Source: Whalleya microplaca
Lineage: Eukaryota > Ascomycota > Sordariomycetes > Xylariales > Xylariaceae
Direction: 5' to 3'
DNA: 64,000 nucleotides
NCBI GenBank assembly: GCA_022497155.1
Contig: MU385759.1
Coordinates: 124,001-188,000 of the forward strand
The notes below the pieces were generated by a model that was not told the DNA's origin, searched no databases, and saw only the letters and a list, made by a program, of their open reading frames with translations. Within the stretch, counting starts at the first letter, position 1. Each line of letters begins with the position of its first letter. Below, one piece after another: positions 34,103-45,401 of this stretch. A program made the position numbers and the translations under genes.

Positions 34103-35594
34103 ATGAAGAATAAGCGGAGGTGGACGTGCCTTGAAGACAAAATTCTTCAAGACGGTTTCCAGACACAAAGTGCTTGTATGAATGTCCTTCTATGAACTCC
34201 CGAAGCAATTATCAGTGAAGCTGACAATTTAATAATTTGGCTCAGGCCCAACAGGAAAAGGCCAAACCGTGAACTGGAAAGAGATTGCCAACCGACTACC
34301 CGGGAGGAGTAATAAGGATTGCAGAAAAAGATATCTCTATGAAATGGCGGGAACGTTGAAGAAAGTAAGTGGGTCGTATTGTCTTTGCTATCTCCTGACT
34401 ATTCGGGGGCTAAACTGACATGGAAATTCATAAGGGCCCCTGGTCTAAGGAGGAAGATAGCCTTCTCATAAAGCTAGTGGAGAAGCAAGGCCAGTCATGG
34501 GTTACCATTTCGCATGCTATGGGGACGCGAAATGCTGATCGTTAGTCAATGCCGTATCAAAAGTTGGAATCATCGATTGTTTTGCTAACATCAGGGGGCT
34601 TCTGTCAGAATGTTCCAAGCGATGGCATAATTCCCTTAATCCAGAATTACATCGGGAGCCGTGGCAAGAAATTGAGGTATGATATACATCGTATTTCCTA
34701 AGGACCATTGAAACTACTAACGGAATTAAACACAGAATCAGACTCTGTTAAGGGCATTAGCTACTCATGGCAGTAGCTGGACGGACATTCAAAGGAACCA
34801 CTTCCCAGCTCGATCAGCTAATAGTATCAAGAACCAGTAAGTCTGCAGTATATCTAATATCATTTGACATCTGATTAACAAAAGACAGATATACTATCCT
34901 ATTGCGTCGGGGGGCTAAGCTTGACTCGAGCTTATCCTGTGGCTGTCCCAGCGGTGACAAAACTGAAGCAACCTCTAGTCCTTCCGACTTATCATCTCCA
35001 CTCTCTGGGAACCTAGAGTTGGCCGGTGGGCAGCATCAACAGCCACAAGAAGATGGATCTCTTACGCATATGTCGACGGAGATGCCTGGAGTAGAGTTCG
35101 ACGAGATATTCGCGGACGTATTTAATGATTCAAGCTCAAGTCTAGAACTCTCGACTCCATCACACAGTGATGAAATGGGGTCAGCTACATTTTCGCCTGT
35201 ATATTCGGTTGATAGGGACAAGGATATGATGCAGACGATACCACATCAAATCGCGATGCATAATGTCAGCGACCCGCACTTCTCGATGGACCCGTATTTT
35301 AATCTCATGAATGGCTTACACGATGAAAGATTTGGTGGCATTAATGATACCACCCTGCCTCATATCGATGGTACAAGTCGGACCAATGCATCAACAGTAC
35401 CCGAGGGAGCAGAACATAATTCTCACCCACTATCCTCCGTCGAATGGGGCAAGGGTAATGAAATCCAAGGGATCCCTTCAGGGGAAGACTCACGCATGAC
35501 CATCGTCATCGATCAGGCAAGACCTGAGACTCTATTTGAGGTGATGAAAGTGTTGATGGATTCAAGAGCTCGTGTCGAGTTCCGTCGTGGGTGA
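34103..35594 (+). CDS. Three-repeat Myb/SANT DNA-binding regulator (paralogue 2)
   Basis: Six exons (34103-34175, 34246-34364, 34435-34540, 34609-34676, 34736-34836, 34889-35594) give 390 aa. Repeat 1 is KRRWTCLEDKILQDG with NWKEIANRLPGRSNKDCRKRY; repeat 2 is GPWSKEEDSLLIKLV with SWVTISHAMGTRNADQCSKRW; repeat 3 is the weaker EPWQEIENQTLLRAL with SWTDIQRNHFPARS. It is plainly paralogous to the minus-strand Myb gene 2 kb away, including NKDCRKR, DQC.KRWH and LLRR after repeat 3. Two intron positions are shared. Three further introns are found only here. The C-terminal 220 residues are acidic and Ser-rich, a possible activation region. The exact donor of intron 1 is uncertain: three candidate donors keep the same phase, and I used GTATGA at 34176. 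Confidence 0.82.
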
Positions 35595-36559
35595 CTAAAT
35601 GAATCATATAGGCGGTTTTCTGAGTAGTCGTCTACAGATACGACCACTCATTCATTTGTGCAAACCACCTTTGTGTCACATTTTCTCGAGTGTGAGATCC
35701 TATTGCTGTTTTATCATACTATATGGCGTTAGATTTAAGGAGTTTTGAAGGGCATGTAGCTAGCAGCGCAATATATAGATTTGAACGTATCCCAAGCGAG
35801 ATAGAGACCTCAATAGACATATATTAATACTCGTCTCTTTATGAATAGTCCAGCCCCGTACTGCGCCAATGCTTGTATAATTCCTACAAATTATATGTAA
35901 CGAAGCCGTTACCACAGGTCTTGATTTGAAATAACAAAAGGCGTGAAAGGTAAAATACTTAGATTGATCGCTGGCTAGCAAAGAGAGACTATCTAAGGGA
36001 CGGCGAAATACAGTCCTTTTATATCTGAATAGCTTCCTAGTAAATGGGACTTGATTGCCAAGCCATTATTCCTTGGCAACCAGAAATCACGTGGTAGCTG
36101 AATGCGGGGATATTCAGGAATGGGTGGTTGTAACATTATAGTTGTCGATAATTATAATAATTTTAAAAAAGCCTTCTAATTCTCATTTCATTCGCATTCA
36201 TAAAATTGACAGATCTCTAATCATTATCATACTACATGTATGACTGTTATAGGATGGACCTATATCATGACATCTTTGTAAAACATCAGCCCATAGTCAT
36301 CAGAATGTGGTTACACAGAATTTACGTATTTGCAACATCTCTCCGGTGACTAAGGCGTCTCAAGATTAAGGAAATATCTCTCACTTGCTCAACTAGGGAG
36401 CGGCGTGACGCGCCTGCTGTCGTCAGAGTCAGCATGGGACCAGAGTACAATGTCATTTATGTCATAATAATTCTACAAAACGCAGCAAAAGACATAAAGA
36501 GTTCAATACATATGAAACTCCATAGGAAAATGAATCGACCTAGTTGTATCTAAAGCAAC
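35595..36559. other. Spacer and promoter of the FAD monooxygenase gene
   Basis: AT-rich sequence between the tail-end of Myb paralogue 2 and the start of the monooxygenase. No coding segment or clear motif was seen. Confidence 0.5.
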
Positions 36560-39105
36560 ATGGCTCGGTCTGTTTCACCCCATACTTGGCAGCGTGGCTT
36601 CGCTGAGCGGACGGCAGGTCAGAAGCCTGCTTGGGCAGATTCAGCCAACTACGTGACTGAGTATGGCAATCCTTCGCATTATTTGTGTCCTTCTGAAGAT
36701 GAGAAACCTACATCTAAAGTGGGCAATGAGTACGGGCTCAGTAGTCTAAGGAGCTGGCCAAGTCTATACAATGGTACAGAGGCGCAAAGTACCACACCGT
36801 CTTGGTGGAAGCCAGCCAGTGAGGTTGATGTCCTTATCTGTGGTGGTAAGTATATGTGCTATTCTCTTTATATGAATACTGACCTTAGCAGCTGGGCCTT
36901 TCGGCTTGGAGGTTGCTCTGGGATTAGCGCGAGATGGCATCTCATTTCGCATCATTGGTAGGTTTCCTCCACTTTCAACAAACACCGATCTTTAGACTCA
37001 CACACATAAATCTAGACAAAGCAGAAAGCCCCTGCCTCACAGGTCGCGCCGACGCCATACAGCCTCGTGCGCTAGAATTTCTCCACGCATTAGGCGTTGG
37101 GCATGAGGCCACAGAGGAAGGGCCGCTCTTGAATAAGACGGTGCTCCACCGTAATGGCGTTAAGCTATTTCACAACCACAGCTCTATGTGCGATTCTAGA
37201 TACAAGGGTATCCACACAATCACTCAGGGGCAGGCCGAGAAGATATACATTCGCGACTTACTGCGACACAAGGTCTTGGTAGAGCGAAGCAAGACAGTGC
37301 CCGACTTCAACGTTTCCCCAAACCCCAAGGAGTCGCATCCAGTCACTGCAAAGGTAACTAATGTGAAGACAGGGCAAGAAGAACTTGTCAAGACCAAGTA
37401 TATGATAGGGGCAGATGGAGCAGCAAGCCGGATCCGCGAGTTGATAGGCGTGCCATTTGATGGCTTGGCAACTGATTGCTTCTGGACTATTCTGGATTGT
37501 GAATTTGAAACTGATTATCCGCACATTCTTGACTTCAGGTAAGCATTGCCTAGTGTGTCAGACTCTAAGCGAGTACTAAGATGTGAACAGCCTCATAATC
37601 AATGCTGAGCACGGCGGCTCCATATTAATCCCGCGGGAGCAAGGTCATACAAGAATCTATGTCCAGGTTACTGGCGAAAAAGCTGCCAAAATTTCGGCTG
37701 CGCGAAAGCGCAACAGAGAAAAAAGTTCGGCTGTGGGAGAGACGGAAATCTACGACCACGGAATCACGCCGGAGGAAGCAATGGAACACTTGAACAAGAT
37801 CGCATCTCCGGTAAGCAGCTTCTGGAGTCACTCATCTCTTTTATCTAGTGTTCTCAACATAAGGTTCCTATGAGAATGCATTCCGGAGTCAAGAAATCCC
37901 ATAACACGTCTTGGAAGCGTCGACTATTATTAGCCTACCTGCCTAGAAAGAGTAAACACTGACCCCAAATATTGCTGCAGTGGAAATTCAAGTTTGCTGG
38001 ACCAATGAGTTGGTTTGCCGTTTGGCGAGGTCTGTGACTCCCTGCTGCCTTATAGTTCTACATTCTGACCTACGACAGTGAATGAGCGCGTGGCTCGGTA
38101 CTGGTCAACTCCAGATCAACGAGTCCACATTGGCGGAGATGCAGCGTGAGCGCGGCCCACGCCCCCTTGATAATATCTCGCTACTAACATTACCCCTTTT
38201 CTCGCAGTCATGTACATTCTGTGCTCGGAGCATTCGGCCTTAACTCGTCAATATATGACGCTGTAAACCTTTCTTGGAAATTAAAACTCTGTCTCAATGG
38301 TGGTGCCGACCCGCACAAGCTACTACCAACTTACGATACCGAACGGCGGCTTTTCGCCAACCGTGTTATCCGATGTTCGGGTGCATATCTGCGGTTTATT
38401 TGCAACATGAACCTTCCTCTAGCCTCGCTCCGCGGTCTAGGAAATGACCTAGAGTCCCACGACGAAGGCCTACCCATTTTAGACGGCACAACCGAGACCG
38501 ATCGCCAGTGGCTGATGAACTTCTTTGGGCGTAATGCGATGTTTCTACTCGGCGTTGACGGTCCCGTCGTGGACACGGTGTTGAGTCCCGTGCTGCCAGA
38601 TAAGCAATCCGAGGAGACTCCAGTAAATCTACGTAACGGTGCAAGGGCCCCCAGTCCCAGGGTATGTTTCCGACCAGATTATACATCTTACCTATACGAT
38701 GCCATGCTTGGTTTAACAAAGTTTCATATTCTCGTTTTTGGATCGGATTTGCAAGGCCCTGTCCGTGAAAGGCTCGCTCAATTATCAGCTGGATTAGCTC
38801 CAGGGGGGTTCTTCAGCCGCTTCGGCGGGCGCAAGAGGTTCAATGTAGTGCTCGTAGTCAAGGCCCTCCCACATCAAGCGGGGGAGCTCCTTGATGGCCC
38901 CGACTTACAGAACCTTCGAGAACTTGCGACAGTGGCATATGATGATCGTGCGCCAGATGAGGATGCTCATTACTGGTATGGGGTGAATCATGCCAGGGGT
39001 GCAGTCGTTGTCGTCAGGCCAGATCTGATCGTAGGTATGAGTACGTGGCCCGAAGACACGAGAGCCATAGAGGCATATTTCTCAGCTTTCTTGTTGGAAG
39101 CATAG
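36560..39105 (+). CDS. FAD-dependent aromatic monooxygenase, phenol 2-monooxygenase family
   Basis: Seven exons (36560-36845, 36892-36957, 37016-37538, 37591-37810, 37981-38029, 38079-38145, 38208-39105) give 702 aa. FAD motifs are in order: VLICGGAGPFGLEVALGLA (GxGxxG, about residues 91-109), the DG motif MIGADGAASRIRELIG, and the GD motif HIGGDAAHVHSVLGAFGLN that binds the ribityl chain. ADAIQPRALEFL after the first motif and the thioredoxin-like C-terminal domain (from about ARAPSPR to WPEDTRAIEAYFSAF) are typical of phenol hydroxylases rather than smaller salicylate hydroxylases. The enzyme should hydroxylate an aromatic ring using NADPH and O2, probably in the cytosol. Introns are mostly short, but intron 4 is 170 nt and exon 5 only 49 nt. 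About 80 residues precede the FAD fold and resemble those of related fungal enzymes. Substrate is unknown. Confidence 0.92.
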
Positions 39106-41772
39106 AGTGAATCCAAGTTACCCCGTTGAAGTAACTTGGATGATATAATTTGCGACTATAAGTGTTCCGAGCAGCCAAGACATCTGTAACGCCACTATAA
39201 TATAGAAAGCCCACTATATCTGTGGTCATACATACATGTGCATATGTTTCAAACTAGTATGTTGAATAGCATGCTGCCATAGAAAGCAATGGACTATTAA
39301 ATAATTTTTTTAACATTGATGAACTGCGGCAGTATAGTTTCTGCTTCGGTGGGAGAGTGCCTGTACCAAAGGGCATGCGGTACAACTGGACACTCCCACG
39401 CCAATTCTAGTATCTGGAGAATCGGAGATCTGTATATTTGCCTGAAGCTCTGATCAGCGGTTTTCAGACGGACTAAAATTCATTTGCGGCTGCCACCTCT
39501 CAACCCTAGGTATGCTTTTGCATTAGACAGATATATATTGTCATAAACATTCACGTGAGTTTCATCATGATTTTATATTACGTGCGTCCAAGGAAAATTT
39601 AACGCGTCACATAGTTGGCCAGTGTACATATATGCAGTGGCTTATTGCTGCTGTTAAGAACATGTTGGTTTAAAAAAATTAGATTATTCGGATACTTGAA
39701 CGCGGGACCTTTAGAGAAGAAAGAAAATTTCACCCGAAGGCTAATCTTTCCGTCGTGAAACTGCCCCTGCCGTCTGCGCAGTCGTGTAACGCCCCTATGA
39801 GCCACTCAATGAGGAGGCCGCAACAGTAACTCCGACTCCCTCGCCATGCCGGCTTGGTGACTACCGGTGGTCTTGTCATAATATATAAGCCTTACCTACT
39901 CGGTCAATACCTTGGTATATAGGTACCTATAATCTGTGCCTACATACCTATGTAGGTACGTAGCTTCTCAACAGCAGCCCATAAGGAAGGTGCGCTTCAT
40001 GTATAATCTGAAGTGTTAACCAAGGTCTAGAATTTAACTTAGGTAAGAAGTAGTACTTGACACATTACATGAGGCCATGTATTTTCCGGGTGTCGCCTTT
40101 TACACCTAGAACATTTAACATATAGCATAGTACACGTAGCTAACGTTTGGAGATATTACTTAGCATATAGATATCGGTGAATATTATCTACTATCCCAGA
40201 TATTAAACTACATGTTAGACGCTTCGATTCTATGGGAGAAAGGCGCATGCTTTTGGGGGAGCAATATATCTTCATACAGCCTGTCTCGTAAGTGTGTCTG
40301 TTCGGTTTTACTTGGTATCATAATAAGATACTCCGAGGGAGAATCGGTTTGGTAGCCCTTCACCCCCTCTCCATAGTTTGAATAGTCCTTCAAGCCTATG
40401 TACATTGCATACCTTTGGTGCCTAGACTTAGCCTAGACGATAGTAATATGGCTAGACTCGATATATTCTTGTATTTTTGCTGTGTCTTTCTAGAAAGTTG
40501 AATCAAGGAGGGTCATAGCTATCTAATACTGCCAGACTGGTCAGCGTATTGATGCGTTGAAACGGAGACCTTAGCCACATAATGAGAGGGCCTCTTAGAT
40601 CGCATATGAGAATAATATTGCGGACGTATGTTATGGAATCTGTTGGGATTTGGCTTCTCCTAGGCTGTATCTACTGCGATTTAGATGTGACGATTAGTCG
40701 TTGTTTGGTGCCCAATAGACAGCCACTTACGGAACTGGCAAATCGATATTGAGCTGCGTTGTGCAGATCTTCACCCGTAATTACTGAACTATTATTCATT
40801 AAATACAGACGTGTGCTCATTCCATGTTGTCAGACGCCATAAGCACTCGTTGGTTCCAGTTGACACGGCTGAGGATCAATGACTATATGCCCGTGCTAGA
40901 TAGGTTTCGTTCAGATCGCCTGCAAAGTTACGAAGTACCCAAATTCGGTACGTAAATAATCTGATTTCCCCCATATACGTCACCCTTTTCTCCGTTATGC
41001 AGCTTAAACCAATCAACAGCTCAAGCGATGCTGGAACCAGATGCTTGATTCAGCTGAGGTTGCATCCCCTCAATAACCGACATGCGGGGACACGCCGGCT
41101 GCTCCGCCGGTGCGCATCCAACTTAAAGCAGACCTCTTATTTCTCTCAAATAGCTACAAGACTAGCATGCGATGCTGCCCCAGCTCTATAAGTTTCCTCT
41201 CATTCAATCTCGTTCTCTAATCCTCAATTATCAGTTCTGTCACGTTCTAAATATGTGGAAGTAGAATTAAGGCATAAGTCGCACCGGCCCGCCAAGGAGC
41301 AGCCCGAACCACTTCTGAACGGTCTTCTAAGACGGTAATAGACAGGCCAAGCCTCAGCAAAGGCTATAAACCCAGAATCGACCCTACGATTGACTTTCAG
41401 GTCGATGCGGTAATCTATTGGACGATAGAGACTTATCTCTAAGCTATACTGGTACTGCGAAACCGATATTTGTTTAGGGTGAATTGTCCGGAGACAGCAA
41501 TATCTAAAGATTTGCCCCTTCCGAGAAACCCCAAATCCTCTCGATAGCGTCCACAGAAGAGTAACGACGCGAGAATTGTCAGCTCTCTGGAAGTGTTCTA
41601 AGTGCTATTCTGGGGGGCTTATCCGTGCTTGGATGTCGGACCAGTGGCCAGCGATGCAGTGTTGTGCAGCCCAGCCGCTGTGTTCACGATAACAAGACCT
41701 CTGAAACGAAAAAGCTGTCTGTATCCGACGGGAAGGGGTTCTCAGCGGAAAGCTCTGGATAACCTGAGCAAC
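39106..41772. other. 2.7 kb AT-rich spacer
   Basis: No gene recognised. It holds an imperfect inverted repeat at 39349-39399, many TAGGTA/TACCTA words near 39890-39960, and scattered small ORFs (for example 39599-39805 and 40997-41191) without domains. The last 170 bases are open in frame with the next gene but begin at a GTG and look like leader sequence. Confidence 0.5.
39349..39399. repeat. Imperfect inverted repeat
   Basis: GTGGGAGAGTGCCTGTACC (39349-39367) pairs imperfectly with GGTACAACTGGACACTCCCAC (39379-39399) around an 11-nt loop. It lies 240 nt after the monooxygenase stop codon. It could form a hairpin in RNA or be a small foldback remnant. Confidence 0.55.
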
Positions 41773-42591
41773 ATGCAGCTCGAAGTCTTATCATTGACTG
41801 CTCCCGATGTCGGCACAAGTAACAAGATAAAACCAGGCACTAGCCTCTCCTGTTACCTGCCTCCAGACAGCACCGCCGACATGCCTCTAAACCACGATCC
41901 AACAAGCCTCTCTCAAGAGCCCTCACCACCAGCCCCAACCGCAACTGCAACCTCACCAACCCTGCTAACCCTCCCCCTCGAGCTCCGTCTCGAAATCCTC
42001 TCCTACCTCCTCATCCTCCCCTCTCCCACCCCTCACAAATCCACATCCACATCCACCACCTCTTCTCCCTCACCACCAACCCTACACCCAGCAATCCTCC
42101 GCACAAACCACCAACTGCACGCCGAGTCCCTCCCCCTCCTCTACCGACACAACACCTTCCTAGCGCACACCTCCCTCCTGACCACCTTCCCGCGCCTGCG
42201 CAGCACCTCCAGCCCGATCCTGTCCCCCCATCTCACCACCCTGATAACGCGCTTCCGCGTGCGCGTGCGCCTGGACGCGGCGCCGGGGTACGACCGCGGG
42301 CGGGCGACGCAGGAGCTCAGCGGCAAGGAGGAGGTCGTGCTCGATGCCTGGCAGGCCGTGTGGCGCGGGAGCGGGCCCGACGTGCTGCGCCTGTTCGATG
42401 GGGTCAGGGGGGTCAGGAGGGCGCGCGTCGTGGGGAGTGTGGGAGGGTTTGAGGAATATGCCCGTTGGTTGGAGGGCGCCATGATGGCGCGCGTGGGCGA
42501 GCGCGTGGAGCCGTTTTTCTGGGATCGGTGTTGTGGGTTGGGGACGGGGGTGCAGGTGGCGGAGGATGTGTGGGCGGTTATGGGTGAGTAG
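41773..42591 (+). CDS. F-box/2EXR-like protein of unknown function
   Basis: A single exon of 272 aa if started at the ATG at 41773. A second in-frame ATG at 41881 (context CGACATGCC) would give 236 aa and may be the true start, since the first 36 residues look like leader sequence. After a Pro/Thr/Ser-rich stretch comes LLTLPLELRLEILSYLL, the pattern of fungal F-box and 2EXR domains, then HPAILRTNHQLHAESLPLLYR, which is also typical of that class of fungal proteins (a former-neighbour phrase: NRQIRxEAxPLLY). The C-terminus contains WLEGAMMARVGERVEPFFWD. Such proteins are numerous in filamentous fungi and mostly uncharacterised; some bind Skp1. Coding is supported by strong GC3 bias. Confidence 0.72.
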   Translation: MQLEVLSLTAPDVGTSNKIKPGTSLSCYLPPDSTADMPLNHDPTSLSQEPSPPAPTATATSPTLLTLPLELRLEILSYLLILPSPTPHKSTSTSTTSSPSPPTLHPAILRTNHQLHAESLPLLYRHNTFLAHTSLLTTFPRLRSTSSPILSPHLTTLITRFRVRVRLDAAPGYDRGRATQELSGKEEVVLDAWQAVWRGSGPDVLRLFDGVRGVRRARVVGSVGGFEEYARWLEGAMMARVGERVEPFFWDRCCGLGTGVQVAEDVWAVMGE

Positions 42592-43159
42592 GGAGGTAGA
42601 TGGGCAGGAGGTGAGGTGGTACGAGTGCTAGCTAGATGTGTGTGCTTGGATTGGGTCAGAAAGAAACATGGGCTGCGAGTTCGGGCTCAGGGGATGGATC
42701 CCTGACTCATACGGCGAGGGTTGAGATGGATAGAGCGGAATGGCTCGGACCAGTCGGGATTTGGATATACGCTGGAGGGCTATGAAGATTGAACAAACGA
42801 GTGCCCATGAGAAGTCAAGAGGAAGGAATTGGACGACATGATGCCTCACTCAGAATTTATGACTGCGAATATGCTTGGTAGGACTCGTATATTCACGGTC
42901 TATAAGGGTTATCCATCATTATCCTCAAATGATGCGCAAACCCAACCACGTCTTGATCGTCTCATCTCAAATAGGTAGTTACACAGGATGCCATATAGAT
43001 GGCGAGACCATCCAAGGTCTTCTTCATCATGACCTCAGAAAACACATTCATATAAAAGATCCCCCCCCCCTTGCCAAGGCTCACAAACGCCATTTTAATG
43101 CAGTCATCTCTTCAAATCAAATATCTAGACGGGAAACAATGCGTGTAGAATATGCTCTC
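42592..43159. other. Spacer between convergent genes
   Basis: It contains the 3' ends of the F-box-like gene and the mitochondrial carrier gene, and a C10 homopolymer at about 43061-43070, which is a likely sequencing-error spot but is non-coding. No gene is seen. Confidence 0.55.
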
Positions 43160-45401
43160 TCATGACTTGCTTCCGCCAAAGAATCCCGGCAGTGCCTTCC
43201 AGGCCTGTTGGTCTGGGACCTTGAAGCGGCCGAAATCCTCATCAAGATCGAGTATGATCTTCAAGGCGTTTCGGCTGCGGGCGTGGGGTGACGCGACATC
43301 CTTCTCCTTGATCGTGGTGACAACCTCTGCGACGCCAGTGTGGACCTGCTCTGCCTTTGCTTTTCCGGGGAATGGGATGAGGCCCTGAAGAACTTCATAA
43401 GCCGCAAGCGTGAAACCAAATTGCGGAGATGATCGGAAAATACGAGCCGGGCCACCTTTGAAGAAAGCTCGGAAGCCTTCTTCCTTCCAGATAGTGGACG
43501 CCGCATGTCGTAGACCAGTATAGTTAGTGTCTCCTTTCCGTGCCTCGACTTGCAAACGTGTCTTGATCACGTCACAGGGCGTTGTCAGATAGGCAGCTGG
43601 CATACCCGCTATGGCACCAGCAGTGAGGAGTTGGAGAACGCCAAGCTTCTTGGTAGGAGACTCTCCGAACACGTCCTTCTTGAGATGGCTGTACGAAGGG
43701 AAGTAGATTGCAGAAAAGGGAACGTCGCGCAGTAGACAAGCAGATGCACCTTTATAGAGGCCCGCGAGACCCAGGTTCTTGACAATCCACATCGCAGAGC
43801 GCTTTTGGGCACCTTGCGCGGCCTTCGCAACTTCACCTTGGACCTGTAACCGAATCTTGACAATTTCAAGAGGGTTGGTGAAGACCTAATAGGAGAGGGG
43901 TCGATTAGCAAAATACACATAGAAAAGGGCCTACTTGAAGTGAACGTACAACTTGGCATGCACCAGCAGAGCCTCCAGCTAGGAGTTCGTACTCCCACTT
44001 GATATTGCCCGTCTTGGGGTCTGTGAAGAACCCACGGACCAGGTCGTTCACGGTAAGTTTAATAGCCTTCTCGGGAGCGACACCAACCAGTTGGGGCAAA
44101 ACACCTGAATATAGACCGCGAAAGCCCTCGTTCGCAACAACCTTCTTAAAACAGTCGATGGAGTTTTTGTACAGTCTCTGTCCAGGGTCGGCACCTCGCT
44201 GGTTCTGTAGTCGTGTCTTGACGAGATCGATCGGGTATACCATGAAGGCACCGAAGGCACCAGCCATACTTCCGAGCGCAAAGTTAAAAGCAGACTCGGC
44301 AATCTGTTTGAGAACTCCCTGGGTGGTGGTCTTAACTTCCTCCAGCGTATGTTTGTGGCGGGATTCTTCAGAGAGTCCGCGGTTTCTCCACGATGGGTCT
44401 AGGACCTTCGCAAAGTCCATGAGACTCAGTCTGCCAGAAGGCTCATCCAAACTAGCAAAATGGAAAAGAATGTCGGCCTCCATCGGGGTGAACAGGGAGA
44501 ATCTGGTGATCTTAGCGGCCTCATGTAGAAACTCAGTTCTTGTAATCTTGCCATCAGAGCTCTTAGAGCAAGCTCGGCGAATGATGAGCTCAACCAGATC
44601 CATATCCTTGATCATGTTTTGAAAGGCTCGAACATTGGCGTATGATATCTTACTGCTAGTAGAGATATTACACAGAGATGTGAGGTTATCCAAGAGGTGA
44701 TCGGACAGCTTGTGTTTCGCGGTCTCGAGGATGATTTTGGCGAATTCTTCGGGTTCTATGTAACCATCGCCATTCTTGTCGAATTGATGAAAGGCTTGTC
44801 GTACTCTTTCACCCTGAAGACCACGGAGCATTTGGGAAAACTCGGGGTATGTGAGGTGGTGTCGCTTGGACTTGTCCCCGATGTATAGCTTAGCCCATTC
44901 ACAGTCCCAGTCGAACGGAATGCCGCTCTGTCCCTTGTTGAGGTCATACAGTCGTCTGAAATCCTCGTACTTGACACTTCCGGTGCGATCGACATCGAAG
45001 AGGCGGAAGGCAATTTCGTACTCGGCATCGGGCTTCATCAGAATATTCTCAAAGGCGGCCCAATCGCTAATTGTCACTTTGCCAGAGCCCTTACGGTCGG
45101 CTACGCGAAAGAGGATGCTGTATTGGTCGCGGCTGATCTTGTGCTGTAGATTAAAAATGACACGTTAGCAGCCGCAAATCACTCATCACAGTCGGGGATA
45201 TTAATAGCTCACATAGTCCTCATCGGGAGGCGCAATAGCTTCAATGAATTCGTCGGGGCCCATGTAGAGCTCTCCCGACTGCTCATCCTTCTTTGCATTT
45301 TTGAGGAATGAAGCGCGATGCGAAGCAGACAGGTTCGTCGGCTCTTCGGTACCAAGCAGGCTCTCCTTGACCACCTCCTTGACAGTGGTGGACGTTGACA
45401 T
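43160..45401 (-). CDS. Mitochondrial Ca2+-binding aspartate/glutamate carrier (Aralar/citrin type)
   Basis: Exons 45401-45213, 45143-43950 and 43885-43160 give 702 aa, close to human citrin and Aralar. The N-terminal half has several EF-hands; the clearest is [14 protein letters not shown] (about residues 184-197), with [14 protein letters not shown] before it. The C-terminal half has three mitochondrial carrier repeats with signatures [11 protein letters not shown] (about 366), [11 protein letters not shown] and [11 protein letters not shown], and glycine-rich [15 protein letters not shown]. It should sit in the inner mitochondrial membrane, exchange aspartate for glutamate plus a proton, and feed the malate-aspartate shuttle. 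The ATG at 45401 was chosen because the upstream codons in frame start only at TTG and the sequence [20 protein letters not shown] reads as a normal N-terminus. Assignment is firm. Confidence 0.95.

Noticed and set aside
41602..41772. N-terminal extension of the F-box-like ORF
   Set aside because: It begins at GTG rather than ATG and the residues lack coding character; the first ATG is at 41773.
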